DNA from: Bactericera cockerelli
Taxonomy: Eukaryota; Arthropoda; Insecta; Hemiptera; Triozidae
Assembly (NCBI GenBank): GCA_024516035.1
Contig: CM044967.1
Coordinates: 590,383-654,382, forward strand
Direction of reading: 5' to 3'
Length of the DNA stretch: 64,000 nucleotides
The notes under the pieces were generated by a model. The model did no database searches. It saw nothing but the letters and a program-made list of their open reading frames with translations, and was not told where the DNA came from. Shown in pieces: positions 11,320 through 22,400 of the stretch; positions within the stretch are counted from its first letter, which is position 1, and each line of letters opens with the position of its first letter. A program made the translations under genes and the position numbers.

Positions 11320-11628
11320 ATGTCCTCCTTATTAAGGAGAATAATTCCCTTGACACATAAAATAGCTGTTGTTCCTGATGGCACAACTGTAGTATGTTGG
11401 CATTCAGAGCAGCCATTTCCCTATGCACATTCACTACCAATACCTGCCACTGAACAATCTACAAATTCAGTGTTGAAAGTTCAAAATGTTGAAGAAATAT
11501 ACAATGTATTCAAACCCAAGAAAGAGGAATTTGTGCGACAAGATTTGATGAACATTACATTTACAAATAAACACAGATGGTTTCCCGCGCCAAAAAAACA
11601 GCAAAAGAAAAATTCTTTAAGCCTTTAA
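11320..11628 (+). CDS. MRPL42: Mitochondrial large-subunit ribosomal protein mL42
   Basis: Encodes 102 residues. mL42 is a metazoan-specific protein of the mitochondrial large ribosomal subunit, made in the cytosol and imported into the matrix. The family core is visible: VVPDGTTVVCWHSEQPFPYAHSLPIP corresponds in pattern to the xDGxTIVCxHPxxxxPYEHTxPIP block, and the C-terminal KHRWFP matches the conserved KHRWYP. The first 14 residues (MSSLLRRIIPLTHK) are basic and hydroxylated, as in a short mitochondrial presequence. The start codon lies four bases after a strong acceptor (CTCTTGCAG, ending at 11315), so at least one 5' noncoding exon lies upstream. It is somewhat shorter than mammalian forms at the N-terminus. 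An AATAAA follows at 11750. Confidence 0.85.
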   Translation: MSSLLRRIIPLTHKIAVVPDGTTVVCWHSEQPFPYAHSLPIPATEQSTNSVLKVQNVEEIYNVFKPKKEEFVRQDLMNITFTNKHRWFPAPKKQQKKNSLSL

Positions 11629-11749
11629 TTCCTGACAGAAAATATTTGTAGTTAAAGAAATATTCAAACTACCTATTTCAAACAGTGCATAATTTTCAAT
11701 TGTTCAGTTGGTACACTCAATATTTCACTTTAGTAGAGATATTGAACAG

Positions 11750-11755
11750 AATAAA
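11750..11755 (+). other. Likely polyadenylation signal of MRPL42
   Basis: AATAAA lies about 120 bases after the stop codon, in AT-rich sequence. The short open frame 11708-11947 overlaps it and is not accepted as a gene. Confidence 0.5.
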
Positions 11756-12035
11756 ATATTTCACAAGTATGTGAGCTTGATCCAGGAGAATAGCATGAAT
11801 ATTTCAATTACGAAATGGCTTGTTGACCACCCTAAAATCCTCACAAATTTTGGTCTTTCTAAATTATTCAGAAATATAGGTACTGTGGTGGTAAAGTTGT
11901 TTCCTTTAGTAGTTCTTAATTATTATACAAGACAAATGACAAAATAGATTTAAACAAAGATAGGCCAGAGGGGCGCCTCAAGTCAGACTTTTAACAATTC
12001 TAATTGCACAACAACTTTATATTTTGTTGTAATCC

Positions 12036-12600
12036 TGTTTTGCTAGGCATTACACGCACGGTGACCTGGATTCGATCCCCAGCGGAGCAGGATTTTTTAT
12101 TAGGATATTAAAGATACGAAAAAGTCCTACAGGTGTCTACTGGTCAGGGAAAACCTGGAATTGTCAGGAATTTTTCGAGACCGAAAAAGTCAGGAAAAGT
12201 CAGGGAATTTTGTGAAAAAACACCATAAGACAGGGAATTTTGAGAAAAAACACCAAAAGTCAGGGAATTTTTTTCAGATCCAATTTTGTCATGAAAATGA
12301 AAAAAAAAAAAAAAATTGCCTGCGGCGCCACTGTAATCCAGGCAGTGTGATAATGCTTCTTTGGTAAGAAACACAAAACACTCTTAACCAATTTTTATAA
12401 AATTAACAAAATTTTAGCAGGTCTTATATAATATTCATATAATGTCTCCTTAAAAAAGTAGACTGGAGAAACTGGAAAAATGGTCTGGAAAACCTGAAAA
12501 GTCAGGGAATTTTACTTTGACCATTTAGTAGACACCCTGTCCTATATTCTGTGCTACCCACTAAAATTGTGAATAACTCAAAGAAACACACTATTATTAT
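12036..12600 (+). repeat. tRNA-derived SINE, family 3, split by a transposon
   Basis: The left part (to 12129) carries GGCATTACACGCACGGTGACC and the B-box-like GATTCGATCCCCAGCGG. The right part (from 12540) carries TCTGTGCTACCCACTAAAA. Together they match the uninterrupted copy at 37229-37510 in order, including the join at AAAAGTCCTATA. The break holds the element at 12130-12539. Confidence 0.8.
12130..12539. mobile_element. Non-autonomous DNA transposon, CAGGTGTC/GACACCCTG ends, 5-bp duplication
   Basis: The ends are imperfect inverted repeats: CAGGTGTCTACTGGTCA at the left and TGACCATTTAGTAGACACCCTG at the right. It is flanked by TCCTA at 12125-12129 and 12540-12544, a 5-bp target duplication. 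The interior repeats the phrase GTCAGGGAATTTT several times. No protein is encoded. A 5-bp duplication with CAG-type ends is compatible with a subgroup of hAT-like elements, but the superfamily is not proven. The uninterrupted SINE at 37229 acts as the pre-insertion allele. Confidence 0.8.
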
Positions 12601-14202
12601 TATATTTTGTTATTTGGTCCTAAGATATTCCTTGTTTGTTTTTTTTATCATTTGGATGTAAAACTTGTTGGATTAGGTTAAAAGATAGTTCTCTCTGAAA
12701 TACTGAATGGCATGTAATTTGACATAATCTAAACTACTTAAGCAACAATAAAAACAACAATACCACACACATAATGTACGAGTATGAAGAAATTTTTATC
12801 AAATTTTAGATGTGAATAACGTAAATTTGTAATTTGCACTGTAAAATATATCCAAAACTGTTCATGTTTGTTTTTCTAGAAAGGATTGCCTTTAATGTCT
12901 TACTATTTATTGGGTAAATTATATAGACTTGTAGTTGACTTATTTGATGCACAAAAAATCTGTGTCTCAAATATATCTCATCCTCATGGTTCTGACGGCT
13001 GTAGAGGCCCAGATATTTAAAAACAAGTCTCTTCCATCTGGATTCGTCTTGAGCTACTGCTGTAAACACTCAAATTTCTGTGTTAACTAGAACTACATAT
13101 TCTGGGAGCATCTAAATATGACATTAATATTCATCATTACATGTATGTATACAAGTACTTGTTCTCTTGAGGATTGGGGGAATGGAAAATGCTTCACGGA
13201 ACAGAGGCCTGCACCAACAAAACAAATTTAATAGAACAAAAACTCCAGACTTTGGAAGGCTATCGAGTTTTAATGGCAATACTTTTTTTTTGAGCTTTCT
13301 CTTAAATGAAAAAATGACGTAGGTAGGTAGAATTCTCACGACATGAATTTGACACGACCGTGTATTATTAAATGCATAAATATACTATGTATATTTAAAA
13401 AAATATATGATTGATAAATTAACTTACTTACCTAGTACCCGATATATTAAACCCCCCTCCCCCTTTGGTAATTTTAGAATCACAATTTTTTCAACTGTTT
13501 TTTATTCAGAAACTTCATAGACTTTAGATTTTACATGAATGTTGATAAGGAATGTTTCAAATACTGATAAGGAGCTTCCCGATAAGGAAGGTAATAGTAA
13601 TCTCGAACAAGTAATACCTACCTACCCAGTTGAAATATGATATTGTTATGATCTCATTATTTAGTAGTGAATGATAATAATTAACTAAATTATCTGGCCG
13701 AAGGTAAATTTTTTGTCGTATTTATTTAAGTTGACTTTTTGGTGATTGGTTTTTTTTTACTCAATAACTTTCAGGCAAGTAGTTTTTTTTGTGATTTTAG
13801 AAATTTATCTATTTAGTGAGCCCAAAAAATCTGTTAAAATTTAATACAGTGACTTCAGTCTCAAGATCAGATATACAGGAAAAAATCGATAGCGTTTATA
13901 GTGAAAGAGCTGCTATTTTTATATCTATCTAAAACCAGATCTAAGGTATATTGATACATAGTCGAACCTTCATTTTATACAACAACAAAAAAACTATTAA
14001 TATGTACCTAGTGAAAATATAAAATTTTCATTTTAAATCACCATTATTGCAAGGCTCGGCCGTTTTAAAGTTTTAGAGCTCTTTATTTGCTGACCGCATT
14101 TGTTTTCAAATTGAAAACTAGCTCTATGACTAAAATGATCTTTTCATATGTGCCAGTTAATTTTTCGGTTTCAATTCGTCATGTTTGTACCACTTGTTTC
14201 AG
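12601..14202. other. Intergenic region upstream of ADI1
   Basis: AT-rich sequence. The ADI1 ATG immediately follows TTGTTTCAG, so a noncoding first exon may lie here, or the transcript may begin within the last 150 bases and read straight through. No gene, RNA or clear repeat was recognised. Confidence 0.4.
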
Positions 14203-16632
14203 ATGGTTCGTGTGTGGTATATGGATACTGATGTTATTTCCGACCAAAGGCTGGAACACCACCGCACGCCCAGGGAATATCTAGACCTAAACACGCTACA
14301 TGTGCTCACTGGAGTCGAATACTTCAATGTAAGTTCCAAGTCAGAATTGAATGAAATAAGAATCCCAACATGAAGGAAAAAAAAAAATATTTTGAATTTG
14401 GAACTATTAAAATCCGTTACAGCATACTGAAGTCTTTTTCTTTTTGAACTTTAAAAGTTAAAAAAAAATTCCTGGAGAATCATTATTTAAAATGATATCA
14501 TCAAATTAAAATATGTACGAGTATGTTAAAATTTACCTTAAATCTGTTCTTTAGATATATCAAATAGAATATACCTTGCTAATTCTGCCGAGGTAATTTC
14601 AGTCTTAGTCCCTTTACTCCAGCAGTCAAACAGGTCAAAAGAAGCGTTAAACTTGATTATGATTTGAGAGTTTAGATCGACAGTAAACACTCTGGTGGAT
14701 TATTTTTACTCTGATGTATGTGACTAGTCCATTATAAACTTTTTCTTTTAGATTGATTCCGAGGCCCTAACGGAAGATGCTGTTTTGACAAAACTGAGAC
14801 AAGACAGGAACTACAACTATGAAGACGAAATCACATGCTCAAAAGATTGTCTTCCAAACTACGAAGATAAGGTAATATATATTAGCTCGGAAGAACAGAA
14901 AAAATGTCTTCAAAAACCAATAGTTAGTTCATTAGTAAGATCCTCACCATTTAAGAAGATCCCAAGATCCAACCCCAGAACCGACAAGAAAAAAATAGTC
15001 TTAAAGAGCGCTCGATTAGCTCAGTGGTTAAGCACTCGTGTTGACCCAGCACTTAAATGGGAAGTATTGTGTCACTTCTCGCCCATCAGAGGGACAGCAT
15101 TCTATGGGTTGGGCAAACTCTGTGCAAACATCTGCATCACAGACCACAAGCGTCTAATGAAAACCAAGGCTACGAAATAAGAAAGGCTGTTATACAAACT
15201 CATCTTTTTACTATATCTATACAATTTAATTTTGATGAAAACCTAAAATAGTTAATTTTAGCGTCCCAAAAACGAGTTCAAGTAGGTCTAAATTAATAAT
15301 GTAACTAATTCTTGTATGGTGCTTCATAACCAGATTGTACTATGGCTAGTAAAAACTTTCATAACGACTGCAAAACTCGGCCATTACTTACTGTTTCAGC
15401 TCAAGTCATTCTTCACGGAGCATTTGCATACGGACGAGGAAATAAGATTGGTTCTGGATGGTTCAGGATATTTTGATGTTAGAGACAAACATGATGATTG
15501 GATTCGTATTGAAGTAACTAAAGGAGATCTGATCATCATCCCCGCTGGAATTTATCATCGATTTACCCTGGATGTCAATGTAAGTACTAAAGAATTAGCG
15601 AAGAGCGCGTTTCAAAACGCAATGAGTGTTTTTCAATGTAAGATAGGTACATATTCTTAATTATATTTATGCTACTATTACTTAGTCCCTAAAGACTCCA
15701 TAGTGAATTATCTTTTTTCATTAATAATAATATTAGAAAAATGTTATAATTGAAATCAGCTTTGTTAATGCTGTTTCGATGTTATTCACTTGATTGATTT
15801 CGCGAGATGATTTATAAATAAATATTTAAAAAAAAAATGAAATCAGCTCATTTATAGCTTTTACATTATACCCCATATGATAGATTATTTTAGACATTTT
15901 CGCCAGCGTCGATGGCATGTTGAATACACCGGTTCCCTTCAGAACACCGAAGTTAAGCGACATCCAGCGAGGTTAAGACTTGGATGGGTGACCATTCAAA
16001 TTCTAATTCTCGTGACTCTGGCTTTTCCCGGCCCCACTCAGGCTGGGTGAGGTCAATGTGAGTAGCAGGTTTGTGAGTTTCCTGCGAATGGAGGGTAAAA
16101 CCCCCGTCGTGATATGACCATGGCAGTTGAAAGCGACGTTAAACCCCACTTAAAAAAAAAAAAGACATTTTCAGTGAAATCATCAGCTTTAATTTCAAAG
16201 TGCATAATTATGTTAGCTAACCAACAGAGAAACAAATTGTTCATATATTTAAAATATATACAATAGCGTACATTATAATAATTTAGGTACTCCCATGACC
16301 GCATGTTGGTAAAGATAATGTGAAGTCGGAATTGAAATATAAAGAGAATTAATTTTGCAAGTTTGGGAAAGTGTATATTGGAGTCAATATTTCTTTACTG
16401 TTCCATGACTTGGCGAGGACTTTTTGTAGCACGTTCTGAAATATTTCAATCAGTAGGTATGTCAAAAAAGAAAAGTTGAATACCTATATTTTCTTTGTTT
16501 CAGAACTACATAAAGGCCAAAAGATATTTTATTGGAGAGCCAGTGTGGACACCTCATAACAGACCCGCTGATGATATGGAATGCAGACTTGAATATCTGA
16601 AAAAAATCAACAGTGTTGATGCAGCAGCATAA
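14203..16632 (+). CDS. ADI1: Acireductone dioxygenase (methionine salvage)
   Basis: Cupin-fold metalloenzyme of the methionine salvage pathway. With Fe(II) it converts acireductone to formate and the 2-keto acid precursor of methionine; with other metals it makes methylthiopropionate, CO and formate. Four exons, 14203-14328, 14752-14871, 15400-15579 and 16504-16632, all phase 0 with AG/GT junctions, join to 184 residues, close to the family's roughly 180. Recognisable blocks are MVRVWYMD at the start, LPNYEDK, the metal site [31 protein letters not shown] and [13 protein letters not shown]. By alignment the metal ligands are H90, H92, E96 and H135, all present. No break or frameshift was seen, so it should be functional. 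It acts in cytosol and nucleus. Introns 2 and 3 carry SINEs in sense orientation. An AATAAA occurs at 17110. Confidence 0.97.
15005..15180 (+). repeat. tRNA-derived SINE, family 8 (head deleted)
   Basis: The A-box region GATTAGCTCAGTGGTTAAGC is kept, then the sequence jumps to GACCCAGCACTTAAATGG, ACTTCTCGCCCATCAGAGGG and CACAGACCACAAGCGTCT. Compared with the antisense copy at 5478-5735, the B box and part of the body are missing. It lies in ADI1 intron 2. The open frame running across it is not coding. Confidence 0.75.
15905..16162 (+). repeat. 5S rRNA-derived SINE with shared core and poly-A tail
   Basis: The first 100 bases are 5S-rRNA-like: TGTTGAATACACCGGTTC, ACACCGAAGTTAAGC (internal A box) and ACTTGGATGGGTGACC (C box). 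After an unrelated linker comes the core CAGGCTGGGTGAGGTCAATG...CTGCGAATGGAGGGTAAAAC, and it ends TTAAACCCCACTT plus poly-A. It is not a 5S gene, because the 3' half of 5S is replaced. It lies in ADI1 intron 3. Other copies lie at 48290-48690 and 45303-45620, both interrupted. Confidence 0.88.
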
Positions 16633-17109
16633 GGATTCTTGGAAGGTACCAACTTTTTTCCAATTCTATAAAAGATCAAATCTTTTGATAAGTGCCTCAT
16701 AAAACTATGTATGTATCCCTGAGTAGATATAAAAACTCTGGTCCATTTCCATAAGCAAGAATTTCCTATAATTCTGTAGCCGTAGGTTCTGGGTTCGATT
16801 TTTTTGGTGTCAATCGATTCTCCTTGACTTTTTCTATCTTTTGCCCCCTTCCCCCCACCATTCATATGTTGTAGGTTATTAGGTCATTGAAATTCTTAAA
16901 AAAGAAGTCAGTGTCACAGGAGAGATGGTATAGTATTATAATAATTTACCTCTTGTCAAAGTCTTTATATTTAAGTTTATTACAACGAATAGCCACTCTG
17001 TCCTAGGTAGGGGAATAATAATTGTCTTTCACCCTAAAACTCGAAAAAGTTTTACAAGCTACTAAGGCTTTTCCAAGAAAAACATGTAACCCAGATGAAT
17101 TCAACCATT

Positions 17110-17115
17110 AATAAA
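17110..17115 (+). other. Candidate polyadenylation signal of ADI1
   Basis: AATAAA about 480 bases beyond the ADI1 stop. Other AT-rich variants lie nearby; the real 3' end is not determined. Confidence 0.4.
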
Positions 17116-17370
17116 TAATCAAAATTATATATTTATAGATAAATAATGTACGTTTTTTTATAATATTTTCTCTAAATATAAATATGTATATCTTACTGTT
17201 TTAAATGTTGTTGATATTTTATTATGATTGTTAGATTTATCTTACACTGTAGACAAAGGCACGGTCTTACTCAATAGTTTACTTAAAGTCATAGATTTTA
17301 CCCAAGAGAAAAATTACCACATTAATGGCAAAACCACTAGTATTGAATATGATATATTATTTAATAAAAA

Positions 17371-17610
17371 CCATCACTCCGTGGCGTAATGGTTGTGACT
17401 ACTGCTCGTAGTCCAGAGATCTCGAGTTCGATCCCCGGTTGGAGCAGACTTTTCAAAGAAAATTCTGTTCCCTCCAAACACGTGAGGCAGGCATTTCCGG
17501 CCATACCCAGGCTGGGTGAGGTTAATGTGGGTAGCTGGTACGATTCCCAGCGAATGGAGGGTAACACCCCCGTCCAGATCAGGACGCTAAAACCAAATAG
17601 AATCGTTGGC
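17371..17610 (+). repeat. tRNA-derived SINE, family 4, with shared core
   Basis: The head is CCGTGGCGTAATGGTTGTG with a B-box-like GAGTTCGATCCCCGG. The linker carries TTCTGTTCCCTCCAAACACG. The core CAGGCTGGGTGAGGTTAATG...CCAGCGAATGGAGGGTAACAC is the same as in the 5S-headed SINE at 15905. A second full copy lies at 55852-56070. Confidence 0.85.
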
Positions 17611-19400
17611 GTTAGGAAGGGCATCCAGCCATAAAAAACGTGCTCCACCCTACCAACCTCAACCATGAGGTTGAACAATGCCAACCTCAAAAGCAACATA
17701 AGCTAATATGAGATAAAGGCAAGGGAGATATACATAATTATATTGAATAAAAACCTTCACATCACATATTACTGTGTTTCCTGATAAAATCGAATCCAAA
17801 ACGGAATAGGTATTGATCAAAAATTGAGTATTCATTATTCAACGTGGAACCTTTTCTGGCATCCCCCTGAAATATTTCTGAACGGTTTGAATATCAAAAT
17901 TTAAGTCAGGCCAATTTTTGAACCACTCATCCATCACACAGAAAGTATAAACTCATATATTATTATGTCTCATATACAGGGTGTCCCACTGTCCCATTAT
18001 AAACGAGACATTCAAATATCTCGAGAGCAACTGACGATAGAAAAAAATCTGTTCATGATCATTTTCAAAGCTCTGACATTTAATGTTGACCTCTAGAAGT
18101 TTCTCGGATGACCCTGACCCCTTCAAGGTTATTTCAAGTTCACCTTTTTAATTTTAAATGGCACCCCTTATTTTTTATGCCATTTTTGAAATCTACACAA
18201 AATTTCGAGTTTAAAAAAAAATCTTACTTGTAATTTTTGTCACACCCAGTTTCAAACACATTATGTCTCATAGAGACATAATATACAATTATAGAGATAT
18301 AATATATTGAGATCTCATTAAAGTACCTATTGATTTCAAATTAATAAACACATAAATATTACAAGTTAAATCAATTTATTGATTATTTATAATCTAGTTA
18401 TATTGAAGAAGAACTTTATAATATGCACAGTTGCAGAATTAATAAAATACTAACTTATGAGAAGGCAGTATAAATAATTTACAACCTATCCCAAGATAAA
18501 TCGATAATTAAAAGTGAGACTTCATTCCATATCAATCAGTTTACTGTAGAAAAGTAGGGTAGAACATTATTTTCCAACACATGCAATACTTCACACTATC
18601 TACTGTCATTAATAAATTATTATTTGTTTCTTGAGATCATAAAATTATTAATGAAATTGGTAAGACAATAATTTTTATGTCAAAGATTTTAAATGGATTC
18701 CTAGAAATCGCAAACTATTTGACTTCAGTTTTGATATTAGGACTCGTAGTTTGTCCTGCACATAAGATAAATAATTATAAAATTATCATCCTTTTATTAG
18801 CTTATTTTATAATTAGACAGATGTATAATTAGATATAACCGCTTCACAATAAGAAACTCCTTATAGATTTCTTCACTTCCATCCAAACAAATCAGACCGT
18901 TTCCAGTATTTCAACTTCAACATGTCTAAGAGTCAATAAACAATACATTAACCTTACAAGCTAAAAAAGCTTAAACCTAGTAAAAATCTTATATCACAAA
19001 TTATTTATAATTCTCGAGGGAAGGAATTGGGGCAAGCATTGGAGTGGCATCTCGCCGGAACATGGCACTCTGCTATTCTTCACGAAAGTTGAGCTTACTA
19101 TTTGACGAATGTACTCGAACATTGAAAGAAATAAATAATTCTCTTCTCTATCTCTTACATAGCAAGGCTATTCCAGAGGAAATCATTTCCCAAAGAATGT
19201 ATGAATTGCTCGTCATCTATTGAGAAATAACTTGGCAATCAGACAATCAATATCATCACATGTCCTGGAAAAAGCATCTTGCTAATCCATTGGTGTTCAA
19301 ATGTTCAAGTCACTATTCTGGTAGGTAAATCATGTAGCGCACATATCCGGTTGTCTGGATGAAACTCTCGTGAAGGATAGTAAGGTCTCAGACAGACTGT
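17611..19400. other. Region between ADI1 and the 3' end of the cuticle gene
   Basis: From about 17977 to 18265 there is a one-ended CAGGGTG-type fragment (TACAGGGTGTCCCACTGTCC at its left). The rest is AT-rich and holds the likely 3' UTR of the minus-strand cuticle gene; a minus-strand AATAAA is present at 18798-18793, about 600 bases past the stop. The two genes are convergent here. Confidence 0.4.
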
Positions 19401-22400
19401 CTACTGTTCGTACTGAGCTTGTTGGAAGAGCGGCGCCTGGTGTTGTGAGTAGGCGTGGGGCTTGGCGCCGACCAGTCTGTACTGACTGGGGGCAGGGTAG
19501 GAGGGGGCGGCGGAAGGCTGGGGCACCGCGATGTACTGGGGACGGGCGGCGGGCTCCTCGTGCTCTGGTCTCTGTGGGGAATCCAGCAAGAAGCCATAGT
19601 CAGGTATAGTTTGAAAAAGAAATAAATAAATATTAATCTGCAAAACGGACGTCTATTACGGACCGAGCCCTTTTTACATAGATTACAATATTGTTAAAAA
19701 TAAGGAAATAAGGAACAATAAATGGTTAGTTACATATTCAATAAAATATGTAAAAGTCAAAATACTACCACAATGATTTTTTAAGGAAAAAAACTAAATT
19801 AAAAAAAATGAAATATAAATATTCATGAAAAGAGAAAAATAAGAACAGGTATGGGATAAGTCCATAAGTATACAATGTCAACTATTGACAAAATTTTACA
19901 AGATATAATAACCTTGTATGTCAAGTGTCAAGAAGAAATATTATTTTAAACCCGGCATTAAGACTATTGCCCAAAAAGGGTAAAATTTGGGTTTATCTTT
20001 ATGAAATTTGTTCTTCAAATTGAATTATATAATTGTACCTCAGCCGTTGTTAAAAGAAACTCACACCTATCTATATAACTTACTGTACTGTAATGAACTT
20101 CAAAAAAAAAAAAAAAAAACAGTCCGAAAACAATATCCCCTAACTCTGAAACAGCCTATCAAGATTAATTAAGTCCAGTACACCGTGCCAACAAGCAACA
20201 CCTTATTGGATGTGCGGTAGACCCCTGTGGTTTACCATCTGGTTCAGCTCATTTACCTCAGCATACTGGACAGGGGCGGGTTTCCTGTACTGAGGGGGGG
20301 CAGGTCCGGCAGAGGGCGACAGTTTGTACTGGGGGGCCGCTACGGGAGCGGGGGTGGGGATCTTGACCTTGATGTCGGTGGGCTCTCTGGATACCTCAGC
20401 TTTGAAACCCTGAAATCGAAAGAAGAAAAAATTCATGAACATTCTGCTTGTAAATTGAGTAAGTGATCTGAACTTGACCGATTTGTTCTCGTAAGATGTA
20501 CCAGTAGTGTTTCTGAGGTTCACAGAAATTTCAATCGAACTCGAAGTACAACGAGGAAATGGGGTTTTTTCATCAAGATTGTATCCTGTAACAGCATTAA
20601 CCGGTTGTTGGGGGTAAATTTAGGAATTATTTGGAAAAACTCCACCTAAAAATTATAGAGTAAACATATTGTATAAGCCACTAATTTCAGCTAGACACCT
20701 TTGCCCTAAATCTATTAACTTAAAAGCCCTCAAAAAGTCTCATCTAATTCCTTTTGAACGGGAAGAAAGGAGAAAATCATGACCTCCCCCAAGCAAAGCT
20801 ATTATCGACAATCAGCCTGCTACTCCAGCCTATGTTAATGATCACTGAAGTTAGTTTTGCCTAAAGGTTCCTCATTATCCTACAATCAACGTTCTCTCTG
20901 GATGCATCACGAGTCTGGGAAAGGTTTTGGCCTTCGCCTTTTCACCTCATCAGATCCTATTGTAATTGTTAATGTTCTAGTGGTTCTTAAACTAAAAGCT
21001 TAAAAAAATATTAAAAGGAATAGGAATTACAGAAGGTTAACCCTTCAGACAGTAAAAACTGGACAAAAATTGTAGGTTTTTTCATTTCGTGTGACATTAT
21101 TTCAATATTTTTACTGGCCCAGCCCTCATTGTTTTTTTTTTTCAGTCACTGGAAAACAACGAATGTGAATGACTAAACAAGAGTTTTTCCGGTACCTTTT
21201 TGTGATCATGATCTCAACTAAAGAAAAAATAAATCATGGTTTCTTTGGGCGGGACCTGAACATTTGGATCTCTGCGCTACCTGGATTAGGTACACTACTC
21301 GACCTCCAATGCATGTTCTCTTGTCCTAGGTTGTGAACCAGATGGTATTTCATCATCGTGTACCCTCCCAGTTGGCAAATTGGCATTTTGTTCAACTTGT
21401 TTGAGATCTCCGATTTTTTCTTGATCTTCGACCTACCGTTCAACTCGTGTTGTTATGATGAGGTTTATGAGTGTGCAACTTGAAATGAAACGTGTTTTGC
21501 CCGAAAGCTCTCTGTTTATATGATTTATTTTTAATTACTCATCGCTTATCTAGTCTTTACCTATTCATATAAAAGGAAATTAAAGATGCGTCCGTCGTCG
21601 CTATGGCGTAAAAGCAGAACTTTGTTTACAAGTACGATTTTTTATGTTCATCAACACGGTATTTCCAAGTTGAAGATCAACTTCCTTTTATAAATTGTTG
21701 AAAAAAAAAACCCCTGTTTGAAAGCTTCTTACCTCCTTGGGGTCGGCAGTGTAGGTCACGGTCCTGATGAATCCGTCTGAGTCAACAACACTGTAGCTTC
21801 CTGTGATTTTGTCTCCGTCTCTCTGCTCCTTTCTGTTGTGGTAGTTGGTGTTCTCGTCGTCATGAATGTCAAAGCCGAACTGGTATTGAGGGTTGGCCTG
21901 GGAACAAAGTTTTAAATAACATTAAGGGTGAAATAAGAGACCCATTATTATTATACAACGCTTTATTAGATATAAATGAACATTATGTACATACAAATAA
22001 TTATTTTAACAATGAAAAAAATGGAAACAATATACAGGGTGGGCAAAAGTCTGGAAACCCCTGAATAACTTTTGATTGGCTTCTTCGGTAAAATTAAAAT
22101 TTGGTACGGTAAACCGGACTAATAAGATCATCTTTTAGAGTGGGGTCGATTTTTGTTACGGGCCCCCATGTCGGGGCCAGGGGGGCCAACCTCATTTTTT
22201 TAAATACGAACCCCCACCTTGCGATACATTTTTGAAAAGGTCTTTAAATAAGAAATACATTGGTGCAAATTTTATTTTTTTAATATTAACCGTTTGCAAA
22301 TGGCGTCCAACTTTGTGTATGCAGTAAAGTCTGGAAACCCCTGAATATCTTTCGAAAGGGCTTTCTCAGTAAAATTTAAAATTGTGTACGGTAATCCTTG

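Noticed and set aside
11708..11947. Open frame of 79 codons after MRPL42
   Set aside because: It begins at TTG, overlaps the likely MRPL42 poly-A signal, and shows no recognisable family.
14785..15180. 131-codon open frame across ADI1 exon 2
   Set aside because: Only 14752-14871 is coding; the rest is intron read-through into a SINE.
15905..16010. Possible 5S rRNA gene
   Set aside because: Only the promoter half is 5S-like; the 3' half is replaced by a SINE body with poly-A, and two more copies have the same structure.
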